DNA of 35,945 nt from an uncultured Neglectibacter sp. (lineage in GTDB: Bacteria > Bacillota > Clostridia > Oscillospirales > Acutalibacteraceae), in contig CANSKS010000028.1 of NCBI GenBank assembly GCA_947647615.1, forward strand, positions 1 to 35,945. Reading direction: 5' to 3'. Below the pieces are notes generated by a model. The model ran no database searches. It saw nothing but the letters and a program-made list of their open reading frames with translations, and was not told the DNA's origin. The position numbers and the translations under genes are program-made. Below are positions 6,026 through 13,538 of this stretch, one piece after another. The number at the start of each line of letters is the position of its first letter. Within the stretch, counting starts at the first letter, position 1.

Positions 6026-8464
6026 TTAGCTCCACATTTCAACCGTGCCTTGGATTTTCTTAGCCTTATGCAGCATTTCGTCTGCTTCTTTCAAAAGTAC
6101 ATCGGGAATATCCGGGCCGACAGCGCCGCCAATGCTAACCGTAACATGCTGCCCCTCTTCCATGCCTTCTATGGAGAGGGCGGAGATGTCGCCGCATATC
6201 TTTTTGAGTTTTGCCTCAAAAGCGTCTGCGGCAATAGATGCACATATTATCACAAATTCATCTCCGTCGTATCGCATTAGCACATCTGGCATTTGAATCT
6301 CTTCGCCAATCACTTCTGTGACATGTACAAGAACACGGTCCCCAATTGCACGGCCATATTTATCGTTGATCCCCCTGAAATTATCTACATTGACGATTGC
6401 TAAAGCGCAAAGGTTTCTCATAGGCTTGATTTTTGCCTTATAATAGCGCCGGTTGAACACATTGGTGAGAGGGTCAAGATAAAAATTCTTGTTTAAATCG
6501 GCGATAGAATTGCCTGAGAAATTTTCCCCGTTTTTGTCGACCATTACGTCATCCGTAATACGGGTCAGCATTTCCAGTACGAGCGGAGTGCCGTTAACCT
6601 TAATATATTGGGAAATAACGTGTAACACTTCGTTATCGAAAAATACGATCTTCGAAAATTTTTTCTGGAACTTCAGACATTTGCTAGAGGTACAGTTGGC
6701 ACACCTTCGATCTTGGTTCCAAAGTTCATAGCAATGGTGGTCGCCTTTTGAGAGTTTCCCGCTGCTGTCAAGATCGACCACCATTTGGTCGGAGGGGTCA
6801 ACCAGTCGGACATTGTATACCATAAATTTAAGGGCGTTGATCAACTGCCAGGCGCTCCTGCCGGTCATCGCGTTGCCGATAGGGAAGAATTCTTCCCTTT
6901 TGCCTGAGACCGAAATTTCGCTGGTTCCGCTGTTCATGGGAATTAGTCTGCCCGCAACTTCCGCATAATTGCTGGTGTCGGCAGAGTCCCAGATGGTTTG
7001 CATCACACACCGGTACCGCTGGGGTGTTTTCCCAGGCGGGCTCAGCAAAATTTCTTCTTTCACGAGGGGCTGTTCGTTTGTGGCCGACATGAGCTTGTCT
7101 CTCAGGTGTTCTGTCATATGGCGGTCATATCCTTCATAGGAAACCAAGTCTTTATCAAGTTCAATGATAGATTTATCTATCCCCAAAATTTCTCTGATGG
7201 CCTTGTTAAGATGAAGAACAGGGGGAGATACAGTATAATAAAATGCGGCGTAGGACTCGTTAAAAAAGAACTTTGAACGCAGGCGTTCCTGTTTCAGGGT
7301 CTGCATGATTTTGTTGGAAGAAAACAATCCATTTTCATGGGAATGCGCCAGAACGTCTGCAACCAGAAGCTGGTTGGAAACCGCGCTGTCCCCAATGATG
7401 TCTTTGGAAACAGAGGAGGGGTCTTTGAGTTTCTCTAATATTCCGGAAAGGCAGTCCAGCAGCAAAGGGTTAAACACCCCGCACTGCCCGTTCAGGATCA
7501 TCTGCATCGCCTGCTCGGGGGAATAGGGCGGCTTGTAGCACCGTTTGCTGGTAAGCGCATCGTACACGTCGGCAATAGACACCACCTGCGCCGCTATGGG
7601 GATTTCGTCTGCCTTCAGCCCGTCAGGATAACCGCGGCCGTCATACCGCTCGTGGTGCCAGCGGCAAATTTCATATGCTATCTTAATGAGCGGGTCGGCG
7701 TTCTCTTTATGCAGCAGCGGTTCCACCATATTGGCGCCTGCCATAGCGTGTCCTTTGATTACCTGAAACTCTTCGTCTGTAAGCTTGCCCGGCTTATTCA
7801 AAATCTCTTCGGGAACAGACATCTTTCCAATGTCATGCAGAGAAGACGCGGTGACAATCTGAGACAGCTCCTCTTTTGACAAAGGGTACCGGTCGGTTGT
7901 TTTCGTCAACTTTTGGAGTAACATTCTGGTAATGTGCCGGATATTCTGGACATGCGCTCCGCTCTCGCCGTTGCGGGTTTCAACAATATGAGAAAGAATG
8001 GAGACCATGGCCTCGCTGCTTTCTTTTTCCTTAATGACTTCATCTACCAGCGCGTTTGACAGTTCCCGCTGTTTGCTGGAAAGTGCGATGGTATTGGCGA
8101 TCCGGTGGCAGACAACTCTTTCGTCATATGGCCGCCGTATTAGATCACTGGCCCCTAAATGATAAGACATTTCAATATTTTCCGGAGTATATTCCGAAGA
8201 GATCATAATTACGGGAACCAAGTCCAGCCATCCGCACTCCTTCATGACCTTGAGAAGCTCAAAGCCATCCATATGAGGCATTACAATGTCTAGCAGCACC
8301 AGAGAAAATTCCTCTACACGTTCCTGTAAGATCATCATAGCCTGTTTCCCATCGCACGCTTCTTCAACAAGATAATCTCTTGCTAGCATACTTGTCATTA
8401 CCAAACGGTTGAGCCTTGAATCATCGACAATCAGGAGCTTATACTTCTTTTCCATTTCCAACAT
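6026..8464 (-). CDS. Response regulator with HD-GYP, Cys-rich PAS-like and GGDEF domains (c-di-GMP turnover)
   Basis: The order over 812 residues is as follows. A receiver domain (about 8-125) has acidic pair Asp14-Asp15 and phosphoacceptor Asp59, with Arg111-Pro where Lys-Pro is usual. An HD-GYP c-di-GMP phosphodiesterase domain (about 150-350) has His210-Asp211 and HHERYDGRGYPDG at 270-282. A middle region contains two PAS-like segments; the second has the Cys cluster HHCYELWNQDRRCANC...KC, which could bind a metal or Fe-S cluster. A C-terminal GGDEF domain has DGDEF at 733-737 and no RxxD inhibitory site (QMPD at that place). The protein could therefore both make and degrade c-di-GMP. The start at 8464 has GGAGG 8-10 bases upstream. 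No histidine kinase gene is adjacent. Its leader runs into the invertible segment at 8592-8862, whose promoter faces away in this orientation. Confidence 0.92.
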   Translation of the reverse strand: MLEMEKKYKLLIVDDSRLNRLVMTSMLARDYLVEEACDGKQAMMILQERVEEFSLVLLDIVMPHMDGFELLKVMKECGWLDLVPVIMISSEYTPENIEMSYHLGASDLIRRPYDERVVCHRIANTIALSSKQRELSNALVDEVIKEKESSEAMVSILSHIVETRNGESGAHVQNIRHITRMLLQKLTKTTDRYPLSKEELSQIVTASSLHDIGKMSVPEEILNKPGKLTDEEFQVIKGHAMAGANMVEPLLHKENADPLIKIAYEICRWHHERYDGRGYPDGLKADEIPIAAQVVSIADVYDALTSKRCYKPPYSPEQAMQMILNGQCGVFNPLLLDCLSGILEKLKDPSSVSKDIIGDSAVSNQLLVADVLAHSHENGLFSSNKIMQTLKQERLRSKFFFNESYAAFYYTVSPPVLHLNKAIREILGIDKSIIELDKDLVSYEGYDRHMTEHLRDKLMSATNEQPLVKEEILLSPPGKTPQRYRCVMQTIWDSADTSNYAEVAGRLIPMNSGTSEISVSGKREEFFPIGNAMTGRSAWQLINALKFMVYNVRLVDPSDQMVVDLDSSGKLSKGDHHCYELWNQDRRCANCTSSKCLKFQKKFSKIVFFDNEVLHVISQYIKVNGTPLVLEMLTRITDDVMVDKNGENFSGNSIADLNKNFYLDPLTNVFNRRYYKAKIKPMRNLCALAIVNVDNFRGINDKYGRAIGDRVLVHVTEVIGEEIQMPDVLMRYDGDEFVIICASIAADAFEAKLKKICGDISALSIEGMEEGQHVTVSIGGAVGPDIPDVLLKEADEMLHKAKKIQGTVEMWS

Positions 8465-8591
8465 TGCGGTTTCCTCCAGGATTCTAAACTAGTCTTGTAG
8501 CTTTGTGTCTCTGTATTTCCCAGGGTAGGCTTAATTTTTTGCTGTGGCGGATATGGTTTTTTGGAATGTTCTGCCGCTACGACCCGCTTCC

Positions 8592-8623
8592 TTCGAAAAC
8601 GCACAGAATTTATCTTATGTTTC
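8592..8623 (-). repeat. Left inverted repeat of the invertible promoter segment (IR-L)
   Basis: These 32 bases are the exact reverse complement of 8831-8862. The match stops at both ends, so the repeat is exactly 32 bp. It lies 128 bases upstream of the start codon of the c-di-GMP gene. Confidence 0.95.
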
Positions 8624-8708
8624 CACTATTCAAGAGCTGGGAGAAAATAATACTATAAAAGAAACCTTTTTGGGGGCCAGCGGCCAATATACAGACGCAA
8701 AAAAGTAA

Positions 8709-8734
8709 GGCCGGAAAAAGCCAGTTTTTCGGCC
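8709..8734 (-). terminator. Terminator inside the invertible segment, pointing left
   Basis: GGCCGGAAAAA (8709-8719) pairs with TTTTTCGGCC (8725-8734) with one bulged G and a 5-base loop. On the minus strand it is followed by TTACTTTTTT; on the plus strand no T-run follows. In this orientation it would stop leftward transcription from the recombinase side before the c-di-GMP gene. Confidence 0.65.
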
Positions 8735-8768
8735 CATGCTTTTCTTGCATATTTATTCATATAGTTTC

Positions 8769-8798
8769 TTGCAATTTTCAAGGTGGTTGTGCTATAAT
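8769..8798 (+). promoter_or_regulatory. Invertible promoter P1
   Basis: TTGCAA (8769-8774), 18 bp, TATAAT (8793-8798), preceded by TGC, which makes an extended -10 element. It is the strongest promoter-like sequence in the switch and points right, toward the 3' end of the recombinase gene. There is no sense gene downstream in this orientation. Confidence 0.75.
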
Positions 8799-8830
8799 AA
8801 GCAAAGTTTTTTCAAAAAAATATTCGCACA

Positions 8831-8862
8831 GAAACATAAGATAAATTCTGTGCGTTTTCGAA
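8831..8862 (+). repeat. Right inverted repeat of the invertible segment (IR-R)
   Basis: A perfect 32-bp partner of 8592-8623. It includes the right arm of a symmetric site: CGCACAGAA (8825-8833), a 12-bp centre, and TTCTGTGCG (8846-8854). This is the arm-centre-arm form expected of a tyrosine recombinase core site. Confidence 0.95.
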
Positions 8863-8870
8863 ATATTTTC

Positions 8871-8899
8871 TTGTATCTTTGGGCTGGTTATGCTACAAT
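8871..8899 (+). promoter_or_regulatory. Promoter P2, a diverged duplicate of P1
   Basis: TTGTAT (8871-8876), 17 bp, TACAAT (8894-8899), again preceded by TGC. The block from about 8866 to 8956 aligns with 8762-8855, so promoter and site were duplicated together. It lies outside the IR-L/IR-R pair and points right, antisense to the recombinase gene. Confidence 0.6.
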
Positions 8900-8928
8900 A
8901 AATAAAATTTTAGAGTAAAAGCAGTCGT

Positions 8929-8956
8929 ACAGAAACATAAGATAAATTCTGTTGCG
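8929..8956 (+). repeat. Third, imperfect copy of the recombination site (IR3)
   Basis: 24 bases (8929-8952) match the IR-R region exactly, starting at ACAGAAACATAAG. An inserted T then breaks the outer TTCTGTGCG arm. It has the same direction as IR-R and is inverted relative to IR-L. It ends at the recombinase stop codon (8957-8959). Confidence 0.85.
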
Positions 8957-9802
8957 CTAACTCACTAGTTTCATCCGGTCTAAGCAGCGGATATGTTCTG
9001 CTCCGGTGGTCATGAGGTAGATGCGGGTGGTATTGATGGAACTGTGCCCCAGTACATCGGCTAGCTTTACGATATCCCGGGTGGAGCGGTAAAAAGCGGT
9101 GGCAAATAGATGGCGCAGGTTGTGGGGGAATATTTTAGAAGGCTTTACTCCGGCCTCTTTATAAAGGGACTTCATGGCCCTCCAAATTTGAAAGCGGCTA
9201 AGTGGTTTCCTGTCTTCGGCGCAGAAGATTGCGCCGGAGACGATTTTTTGTTTTTGGGCATATTTTCGCAGCTTTCGGGCCAACTTTCCCGGAAAAAGGA
9301 TAGTGCGTATTTTCCCTTTAAGGGCTACATCTGCCCGGCCAATGGCAACGGCCTCTACGGTGATATAGCGCAGCTCAGACACGCGGATGCCGGTGCCACA
9401 AATAGCTTCCATCGCCAGGGCAAGCCATTCTCTGCCCAAAGACCGGGCCGTTTCCACCAAGCGTTGGTACTCGGGTAGGGTTAGCTCCCGTGACGATTCC
9501 CGGAACGCCAACCGCTGTACTTTCAGAAACTTTACCCGGTATTCTTCCCAACCCAAAAAGCGGAACAAACCGTTTACTGCAGATAGCTTGGTGTTGACGG
9601 TGGCGGAGGTCTGCCCTTGGTCTGAAAGGAAGATTTTATATTGAGTTACGGCCTCCTTTGTAACCGGCTTGCCGTCCAGCCACCTGGCAAAGGCCTGGAC
9701 ATCCCGCAGATATTTCTCTACAGTGGCGTCGGCGCGTTCTCCAGTGCGGAGATAGGTAGCGTAATTGTCCATCTGTGTGCGTGTCAGTGTGCGGTTTTCC
9801 AT
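8957..9802 (-). CDS. Tyrosine recombinase, probable switch invertase
   Basis: This 281-residue protein has an N-terminal SAM-like DNA-binding domain (about 5-90; ATVEKYLRDVQAFARWL) and a C-terminal catalytic domain. Arg140 (TGIRVSELR), probable Lys164, His227-x-x-Arg230 (HNLRHLFAT), His253 (LGHSS) and nucleophile Tyr262 complete the integrase/XerD-type active site. The start at 9802 has AAGGAGG about 6 bases upstream. It is shorter than most phage integrases, and no phage or integrative-element genes surround it. The gene's end touches a copy of the repeat it presumably recognises, so its most likely target is the adjacent promoter segment. P1 and P2 read antisense into its 3' end in the current orientation. 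Confidence 0.9.
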   Translation of the reverse strand: MENRTLTRTQMDNYATYLRTGERADATVEKYLRDVQAFARWLDGKPVTKEAVTQYKIFLSDQGQTSATVNTKLSAVNGLFRFLGWEEYRVKFLKVQRLAFRESSRELTLPEYQRLVETARSLGREWLALAMEAICGTGIRVSELRYITVEAVAIGRADVALKGKIRTILFPGKLARKLRKYAQKQKIVSGAIFCAEDRKPLSRFQIWRAMKSLYKEAGVKPSKIFPHNLRHLFATAFYRSTRDIVKLADVLGHSSINTTRIYLMTTGAEHIRCLDRMKLVS

Positions 9803-9835
9803 AATGCGCCTCCTTGAAAAAGCGATGGGGTAATT

Positions 9836-10069
9836 TTACCGTTTCCTTGTTATGGCGCACTCATGTTTGTTGTGAAAACACCGCAGAAATATCTCCATTT
9901 CTCGGACCTGTGTACCGGAGGCATGGGCTTTTCCTATACCTCCGGTCACGTTTAGGTAACCGTTGTGTTTTACAAAGGGGGAAACGTGCTTCTCCCCGTA
10001 ACGGTTTGTGTTATGCGAAAAACAGAGACGCCGTTCAACAGAAGTGCCTGAGATTTCTTTTTTAGTCAC
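9836..10069 (-). CDS. Possible 77-residue protein, or structured RNA leader
   Basis: A GTG-initiated minus-strand frame overlaps the end of the preceding small gene and stays open for 77 codons. I recognise no family and see no ribosome site, so translation would depend on coupling. The same DNA contains stem-loops: ACCGGAGG/CCTCCGGT (9914-9921 and 9939-9946) and AACCGTT/AACGGTT (9958-9964 and 10000-10006). Either the stretch is a small gene between the GlgX unit and the recombinase, or it is a structured leader of the recombinase mRNA. I cannot decide between the two. Confidence 0.25.
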   Translation of the reverse strand: MTKKEISGTSVERRLCFSHNTNRYGEKHVSPFVKHNGYLNVTGGIGKAHASGTQVREMEIFLRCFHNKHECAITRKR

Positions 10070-10319
10070 AATATCGGGCTTCTACCAAATGACGTCCGTC
10101 GTAAATGCAAAAGCCCAAAACATGGATTTCCAGGCCTTCCCGGAAAGTCTCCACATTGCCGGGCCCCCCTACCATGGTGTGCCACTTGGTGACTTGGTAT
10201 AAGAGGGCCCGATATTCCACCGTGCCGCCGTCTTTATAGATCTGCCTTACCGGAACCAGACACAACAAAAATGACAGCGCGGCAATAAGCCATAAAATAG
10301 ATTTTTTCCTTTTTTTCAT
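10062..10319 (-). CDS. Small single-pass membrane or secreted protein
   Basis: 85 residues: a basic start (MKKRKKS), a hydrophobic segment (about 8-24) serving as signal anchor, then a short extracytoplasmic domain with KDGGTVEYRALLYQVTKWH. Similar short proteins with a 'DGGTVEY-ALLY-V-KWH' block are common in clostridia and are uncharacterised (recalled, not searched). The ribosome site AAGGAGG is well placed before the ATG at 10319. The gene follows glgX by 45 bp on the same strand and may share its transcript, but no functional link is evident. Confidence 0.75.
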   Translation of the reverse strand: MKKRKKSILWLIAALSFLLCLVPVRQIYKDGGTVEYRALLYQVTKWHTMVGGPGNVETFREGLEIHVLGFCIYDGRHLVEARYCD

Positions 10320-10364
10320 GTCTGTTCCTCCTTACATCCCGGGAGATAGGCCCTGCCGGCAAAG

Positions 10365-12491
10365 CTATTTTCCCACAAACACCATGACGCTTCTGGGCCG
10401 GATGGTCGCTTGGTTGCCGGAAAGAGGGAAAGCTTTTTGTTCCGCTTCCCAAGTGTCGACTTCTTTCACCCAATACATAGTGGATGGCAGGTCAGGCAAA
10501 CGAATCGTGAGCTCTCCCCAATAGGAATTGGCAGCTACATAAACCGCCTGAGGGCCAGTTTCCCGCTCCCAGCCGCTGAACATAACGCCCACATATCGCT
10601 CGTGTTCACTAAAGGGCTGGTGATGCCAGGGTTCCACACCGTGGAAGCTAATATCGGGGAAGCCATAGGCCCCCTCGCTGGTTTTGGCGCGCAGTACCCG
10701 GTGTGCCTTGCGGAATTGGATCATAAACTGGAAAAAGCCGAACATGTCTTGGTTCTCTTCCAGCTGCGCCCAGTTGAGCCAAGAGATCTGGTTATCTTGG
10801 CAATAGGCGTTGTTGTTCCCAAACTGGGTATTCGCGAATTCATCTCCTGCCAGGAACATGGGCACGCCCCGGCTGCACATGAGCAGGGCAAAGGCATTGC
10901 GGCACATCCGGCGCCGCAGGGCGTCAACCTCCGGGTCGTCCGTCGCCCCTTCGGTGCCGCAATTCCAGCTGTTGTTGTCGTCGGAGCCGTCTGTGTTGTT
11001 CCAGCCGTTCTTTTCGTTGTGCTTCTGGTTGTAGGAAAACAGATCCCACAGGGTAAAACCGTCATGGCAGGTGATGAAGTTTACCGAGGCGTTGGTGCGG
11101 CTTTGATCTTCGTAGATGTCTTTGGAGCCGGCCATGCGAAGGGCGGCGGCCTGGGCCATGCCGGGATCCCCCTTTAAAAAGCGGCGCATGTCATCCCGGT
11201 AACGGCCGTTCCATTCCGCCCACCGGTTCCAAGAGGGGAAGGTGCCCACTTGGTAGAGCCCCCCCGCATCCCAGGCTTCGGCAATGAGCTTGACGTTGCC
11301 TAAAATGGGGTCAAAGGCCAGAGCCTGCAACAGGGGCGGAACGCTCATAGGGGCGCCGTCTTCATTGCGTCCCAAAATGGAGGCCAGGTCAAAACGGAAG
11401 CCGTCTATACGGTAGGTGGTCACCCAGTAGCGCAGGCAGTCTAAAATCATTTGCCGCACAATGGGGTGGTTGCAGTTCATGGTGTTGCCGCAACCGCTGA
11501 AGTTGTAGTAATAGCCTTCGGGAGTGAGCAGGTAGTAAATGTTGTTATCGAATCCCTTGAAAGAAAAGAAGGGTCCCTGCTCGTTGCCTTCGGCGGTGTG
11601 GTTGAATACCACGTCTAAATAAACTTCGATCCCTCGTTCGTTACAGGCCCGAATCAGGTGCTTCAGCTCATTGCCTTCCCGGTTATATTCCTTACTGGAG
11701 GTGTAGCTGGTGTTGGGGGCAAAAAAGCTCACCGTGTTGTAACCCCAGTAGTTGTAAAGAGGCTGGCCGTCTATCTCCCGGTAATCCTGCATTTCGTCGA
11801 ATTCGAAAATGGGCATCAGTTCAATGGCGTTTACGCCCAGGCTTTCCAGGTAGTCCAGCTTTTCCATAATGCCCGCAAAAGTCCCCGGGTGCTGTACGCC
11901 GGAGGAAGAGTCTTTGGTAAAACCCCGCACGTGCATCTCATAGATAATAAGGTCTTCCATAGGAATCAAGGGCTGGGGCATAGCTTCCCAGTCAAAATCG
12001 TCTTTTACAACCCTGGCCTTGTAGTGCTGCCCTCGGGGAGAATCATAACCCCATTGGCTTTGTCCAGCCACTGCCCTGGCGTAGGGGTCTAACAGGTAGC
12101 GGCTTTTGTCGAAGATCAGTCCGTTTTGCGGGTCGTAGGGGCCGTCTACCCGGTAAGCATATTCAAAATCTTCAATGTTCAGCTTAAATACAATCATAGA
12201 GTACACATTGCCGATGCGGTAATGATTTGGGAAGGGGAGCACCGCATAAGGCTCCTGTTCGGCGCGGTGGAACAAGAGCAGCTCAATGGCGGTGGCCCCG
12301 TGGGAATGTACGGTGAAGTTGACGCCGCCGGGAATGGCGGTAGCCCCGTTGATCTCGTAAAAGCCGGGGCGCACGTCGAACCCGGCAATCTGGCCCAGCG
12401 GGACCAGGTGAATAGAACGGGGAAGGGCCAGTTGGCCGCTTGAGGCGGGGGAGGTCACAGGTGTTGGAAATAACGAAGGGTTGCTTGACAT
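10365..12491 (-). CDS. glgX: Glycogen debranching enzyme (GlgX/isoamylase type, GH13)
   Basis: The 708-residue protein hydrolyses alpha-1,6 branches in glycogen or related alpha-glucans in the cytoplasm. An N-terminal early-set/CBM48 domain (about 40-150; FTVHSHGATAIELLLFH) precedes the GH13 barrel. Conserved regions are present: DVVFNHTAEG, the nucleophile in DGFRFDLAS, the general acid in IAEAWDAGG, and FITCHDGFTLWD. The C-terminal beta domain is intact and the length is typical of the GlgX/TreX group. There is no signal peptide. The start at 12491 has AGGAGG 8-10 bases upstream. It reads divergently from a TetR gene; a promoter on the minus strand lies at 12607-12634. Confidence 0.92.
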   Translation of the reverse strand: MSSNPSLFPTPVTSPASSGQLALPRSIHLVPLGQIAGFDVRPGFYEINGATAIPGGVNFTVHSHGATAIELLLFHRAEQEPYAVLPFPNHYRIGNVYSMIVFKLNIEDFEYAYRVDGPYDPQNGLIFDKSRYLLDPYARAVAGQSQWGYDSPRGQHYKARVVKDDFDWEAMPQPLIPMEDLIIYEMHVRGFTKDSSSGVQHPGTFAGIMEKLDYLESLGVNAIELMPIFEFDEMQDYREIDGQPLYNYWGYNTVSFFAPNTSYTSSKEYNREGNELKHLIRACNERGIEVYLDVVFNHTAEGNEQGPFFSFKGFDNNIYYLLTPEGYYYNFSGCGNTMNCNHPIVRQMILDCLRYWVTTYRIDGFRFDLASILGRNEDGAPMSVPPLLQALAFDPILGNVKLIAEAWDAGGLYQVGTFPSWNRWAEWNGRYRDDMRRFLKGDPGMAQAAALRMAGSKDIYEDQSRTNASVNFITCHDGFTLWDLFSYNQKHNEKNGWNNTDGSDDNNSWNCGTEGATDDPEVDALRRRMCRNAFALLMCSRGVPMFLAGDEFANTQFGNNNAYCQDNQISWLNWAQLEENQDMFGFFQFMIQFRKAHRVLRAKTSEGAYGFPDISFHGVEPWHHQPFSEHERYVGVMFSGWERETGPQAVYVAANSYWGELTIRLPDLPSTMYWVKEVDTWEAEQKAFPLSGNQATIRPRSVMVFVGK

Positions 12492-12606
12492 AAAAGCTGC
12501 CTCCTATTCTATGAAAAATAAAGGCCGGAGCCTTTTGCGGGTCTGGAAAAGGCCATACGCGGCATGGTTGTGGTGGGGGATCGTAAGCCTATACCAGCTT
12601 TCCAAT

Positions 12607-12634
12607 ATTATAACATTTTTCTTGTGGAAAGCAA
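12607..12634 (-). promoter_or_regulatory. Promoter for glgX
   Basis: On the minus strand TTGCTT (12634-12629), 16 bp, TATAAT (12612-12607). Confidence 0.55.
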
Positions 12635-12693
12635 TGGATTTTTTATTTCTTCCGACGGTCCGTAAAAAACTCGCTGTCCCAGGAGAAAAGAAC

Positions 12694-12723
12694 TTGCGAA
12701 GGCTCTGCACGGCACAGTATAAT
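12694..12723 (+). promoter_or_regulatory. Promoter for the first TetR gene
   Basis: TTGCGA (12694-12699), 18 bp, TATAAT (12718-12723), about 40 bases before the start codon. No clear palindrome overlaps it. Confidence 0.5.
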
Positions 12724-12764
12724 AGGGAAAACTGGTTTCCAAAAGCTAGAAGGGGGAAAGGGAT

Positions 12765-13322
12765 GTGCGGCAGACTACGAAAGAGGCGATTTCCGAGGCA
12801 TTTTGCGCTCTTCTTTCAAAACGGACCATTGATAAAATCACGGTGAAAGATATTGTAGCGGAATGCGGTGTGAACCGCCAGACCTTTTATTACCATTTCA
12901 GAGATATTTACGACTTGATGGAATGGACCTTAGCCCATAACATCGGGGACTTCATGGCACAGAATCTTACGGAAAAAGCAGAATGGCAGGAGAAGATCGC
13001 CTTGCTCTTTCACTTTTTCTATTTGAATCGAATACTGATCCTCCATGGTTATGACGCCACAAACCGTATGCAGTACGAAAGGACGGCGGCAAAATGGATT
13101 GCCCCTTTCATTGAAGAGCGGATCGATCTTTACCCCCAGGCGAAAAAAGTCCCGAAAGAGAAAAAAGAGTTTATTTGCAGAGTGTATACCCGGGGCTATT
13201 CCAGCCTTTTTCTGGAATGGGTGGAGCAGGGGATGCCCGACGAAAACCGGGTGAATTTGGAGGATTATTTTACCATTATGGAAGGAAGCGTAGGCTCTGC
13301 TCTGGAGCGGTTTCAGCGGTGA
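12765..13322 (+). CDS. TetR/AcrR-family transcriptional regulator
   Basis: This 185-residue protein has an N-terminal TetR HTH (about 1-50; ITVKDIVAECGVNRQTFYYHFRDIYDL) and a helical ligand/dimer domain typical of the DhaS-like clostridial group. The start is GTG at 12765, preceded by AAGGGGGAAAGGG; the ATG two bases earlier is out of frame. It diverges from glgX and precedes the radical SAM gene, but a terminator and a fresh promoter separate it from the latter. Its target and inducer are unknown; either neighbour is possible. Confidence 0.88.
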   Translation: MRQTTKEAISEAFCALLSKRTIDKITVKDIVAECGVNRQTFYYHFRDIYDLMEWTLAHNIGDFMAQNLTEKAEWQEKIALLFHFFYLNRILILHGYDATNRMQYERTAAKWIAPFIEERIDLYPQAKKVPKEKKEFICRVYTRGYSSLFLEWVEQGMPDENRVNLEDYFTIMEGSVGSALERFQR

Positions 13323-13386
13323 CTCCTCCCGGCTCCCCGGGCTGGGAACTGCCCTACAAAATCCCCTTTCCGTCTAAATTTTTATC

Positions 13387-13430
13387 AAAAAGCCGCCCAT
13401 GTCTAAAAACAGGACACAGGCGGCTTTTTG
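13387..13430 (+). terminator. Terminator after the first TetR gene
   Basis: AAAAAGCCGCC (13387-13397) pairs with GGCGGCTTTTT (13419-13429), ending in five T. Confidence 0.85.
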
Positions 13431-13434
13431 TCGG

Positions 13435-13463
13435 TTGTTGTCGAAGGCTTTCGCAGTTATGAT
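13435..13463 (+). promoter_or_regulatory. Promoter for the radical SAM gene
   Basis: TTGTTG (13435-13440), 17 bp, TATGAT (13458-13463). Confidence 0.4.
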
Positions 13464-13538
13464 AAGAGCAACGAATAAAAAAGATAACGGCGGCGGCACA
13501 GGAAATGGGCTGTCCCCAATGTCAGGAGGAATTTCGGT

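Larger units (their letters stand above)
8592..8862. other. Candidate invertible DNA switch (inverton) carrying a promoter
   Basis: A 271-bp segment is bounded by perfect 32-bp inverted repeats and has a 207-bp interior (8624-8830). The interior holds an extended -10 promoter pointing right and a terminator pointing left. A tyrosine recombinase gene lies about 95 bp to the right on the minus strand, and a c-di-GMP regulator gene lies to the left, reading away. This layout matches known phase-variation switches such as those of fim genes and the RecV-dependent switches of Clostridioides difficile. Under inversion a base at position p moves to 17454 minus p, so the promoter would occupy 8656-8685 on the minus strand and drive the 6026-8464 gene. 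As given, the switch is OFF for that gene. Confidence 0.85.

Noticed and set aside
8465-8591. Possible c-di-GMP riboswitch in the leader of the c-di-GMP gene
   Set aside because: I looked for the conserved c-di-GMP-I core and saw none, nor a convincing alternative fold.
8736-8918. 60-codon plus-strand frame across the switch region
   Set aside because: It covers promoters and repeats, and its internal similarity is explained by the promoter/site duplication. No ribosome site.
10410-11177. 255-codon plus-strand frame opposite glgX
   Set aside because: It is an antisense shadow of a strongly conserved gene and has no independent protein features.
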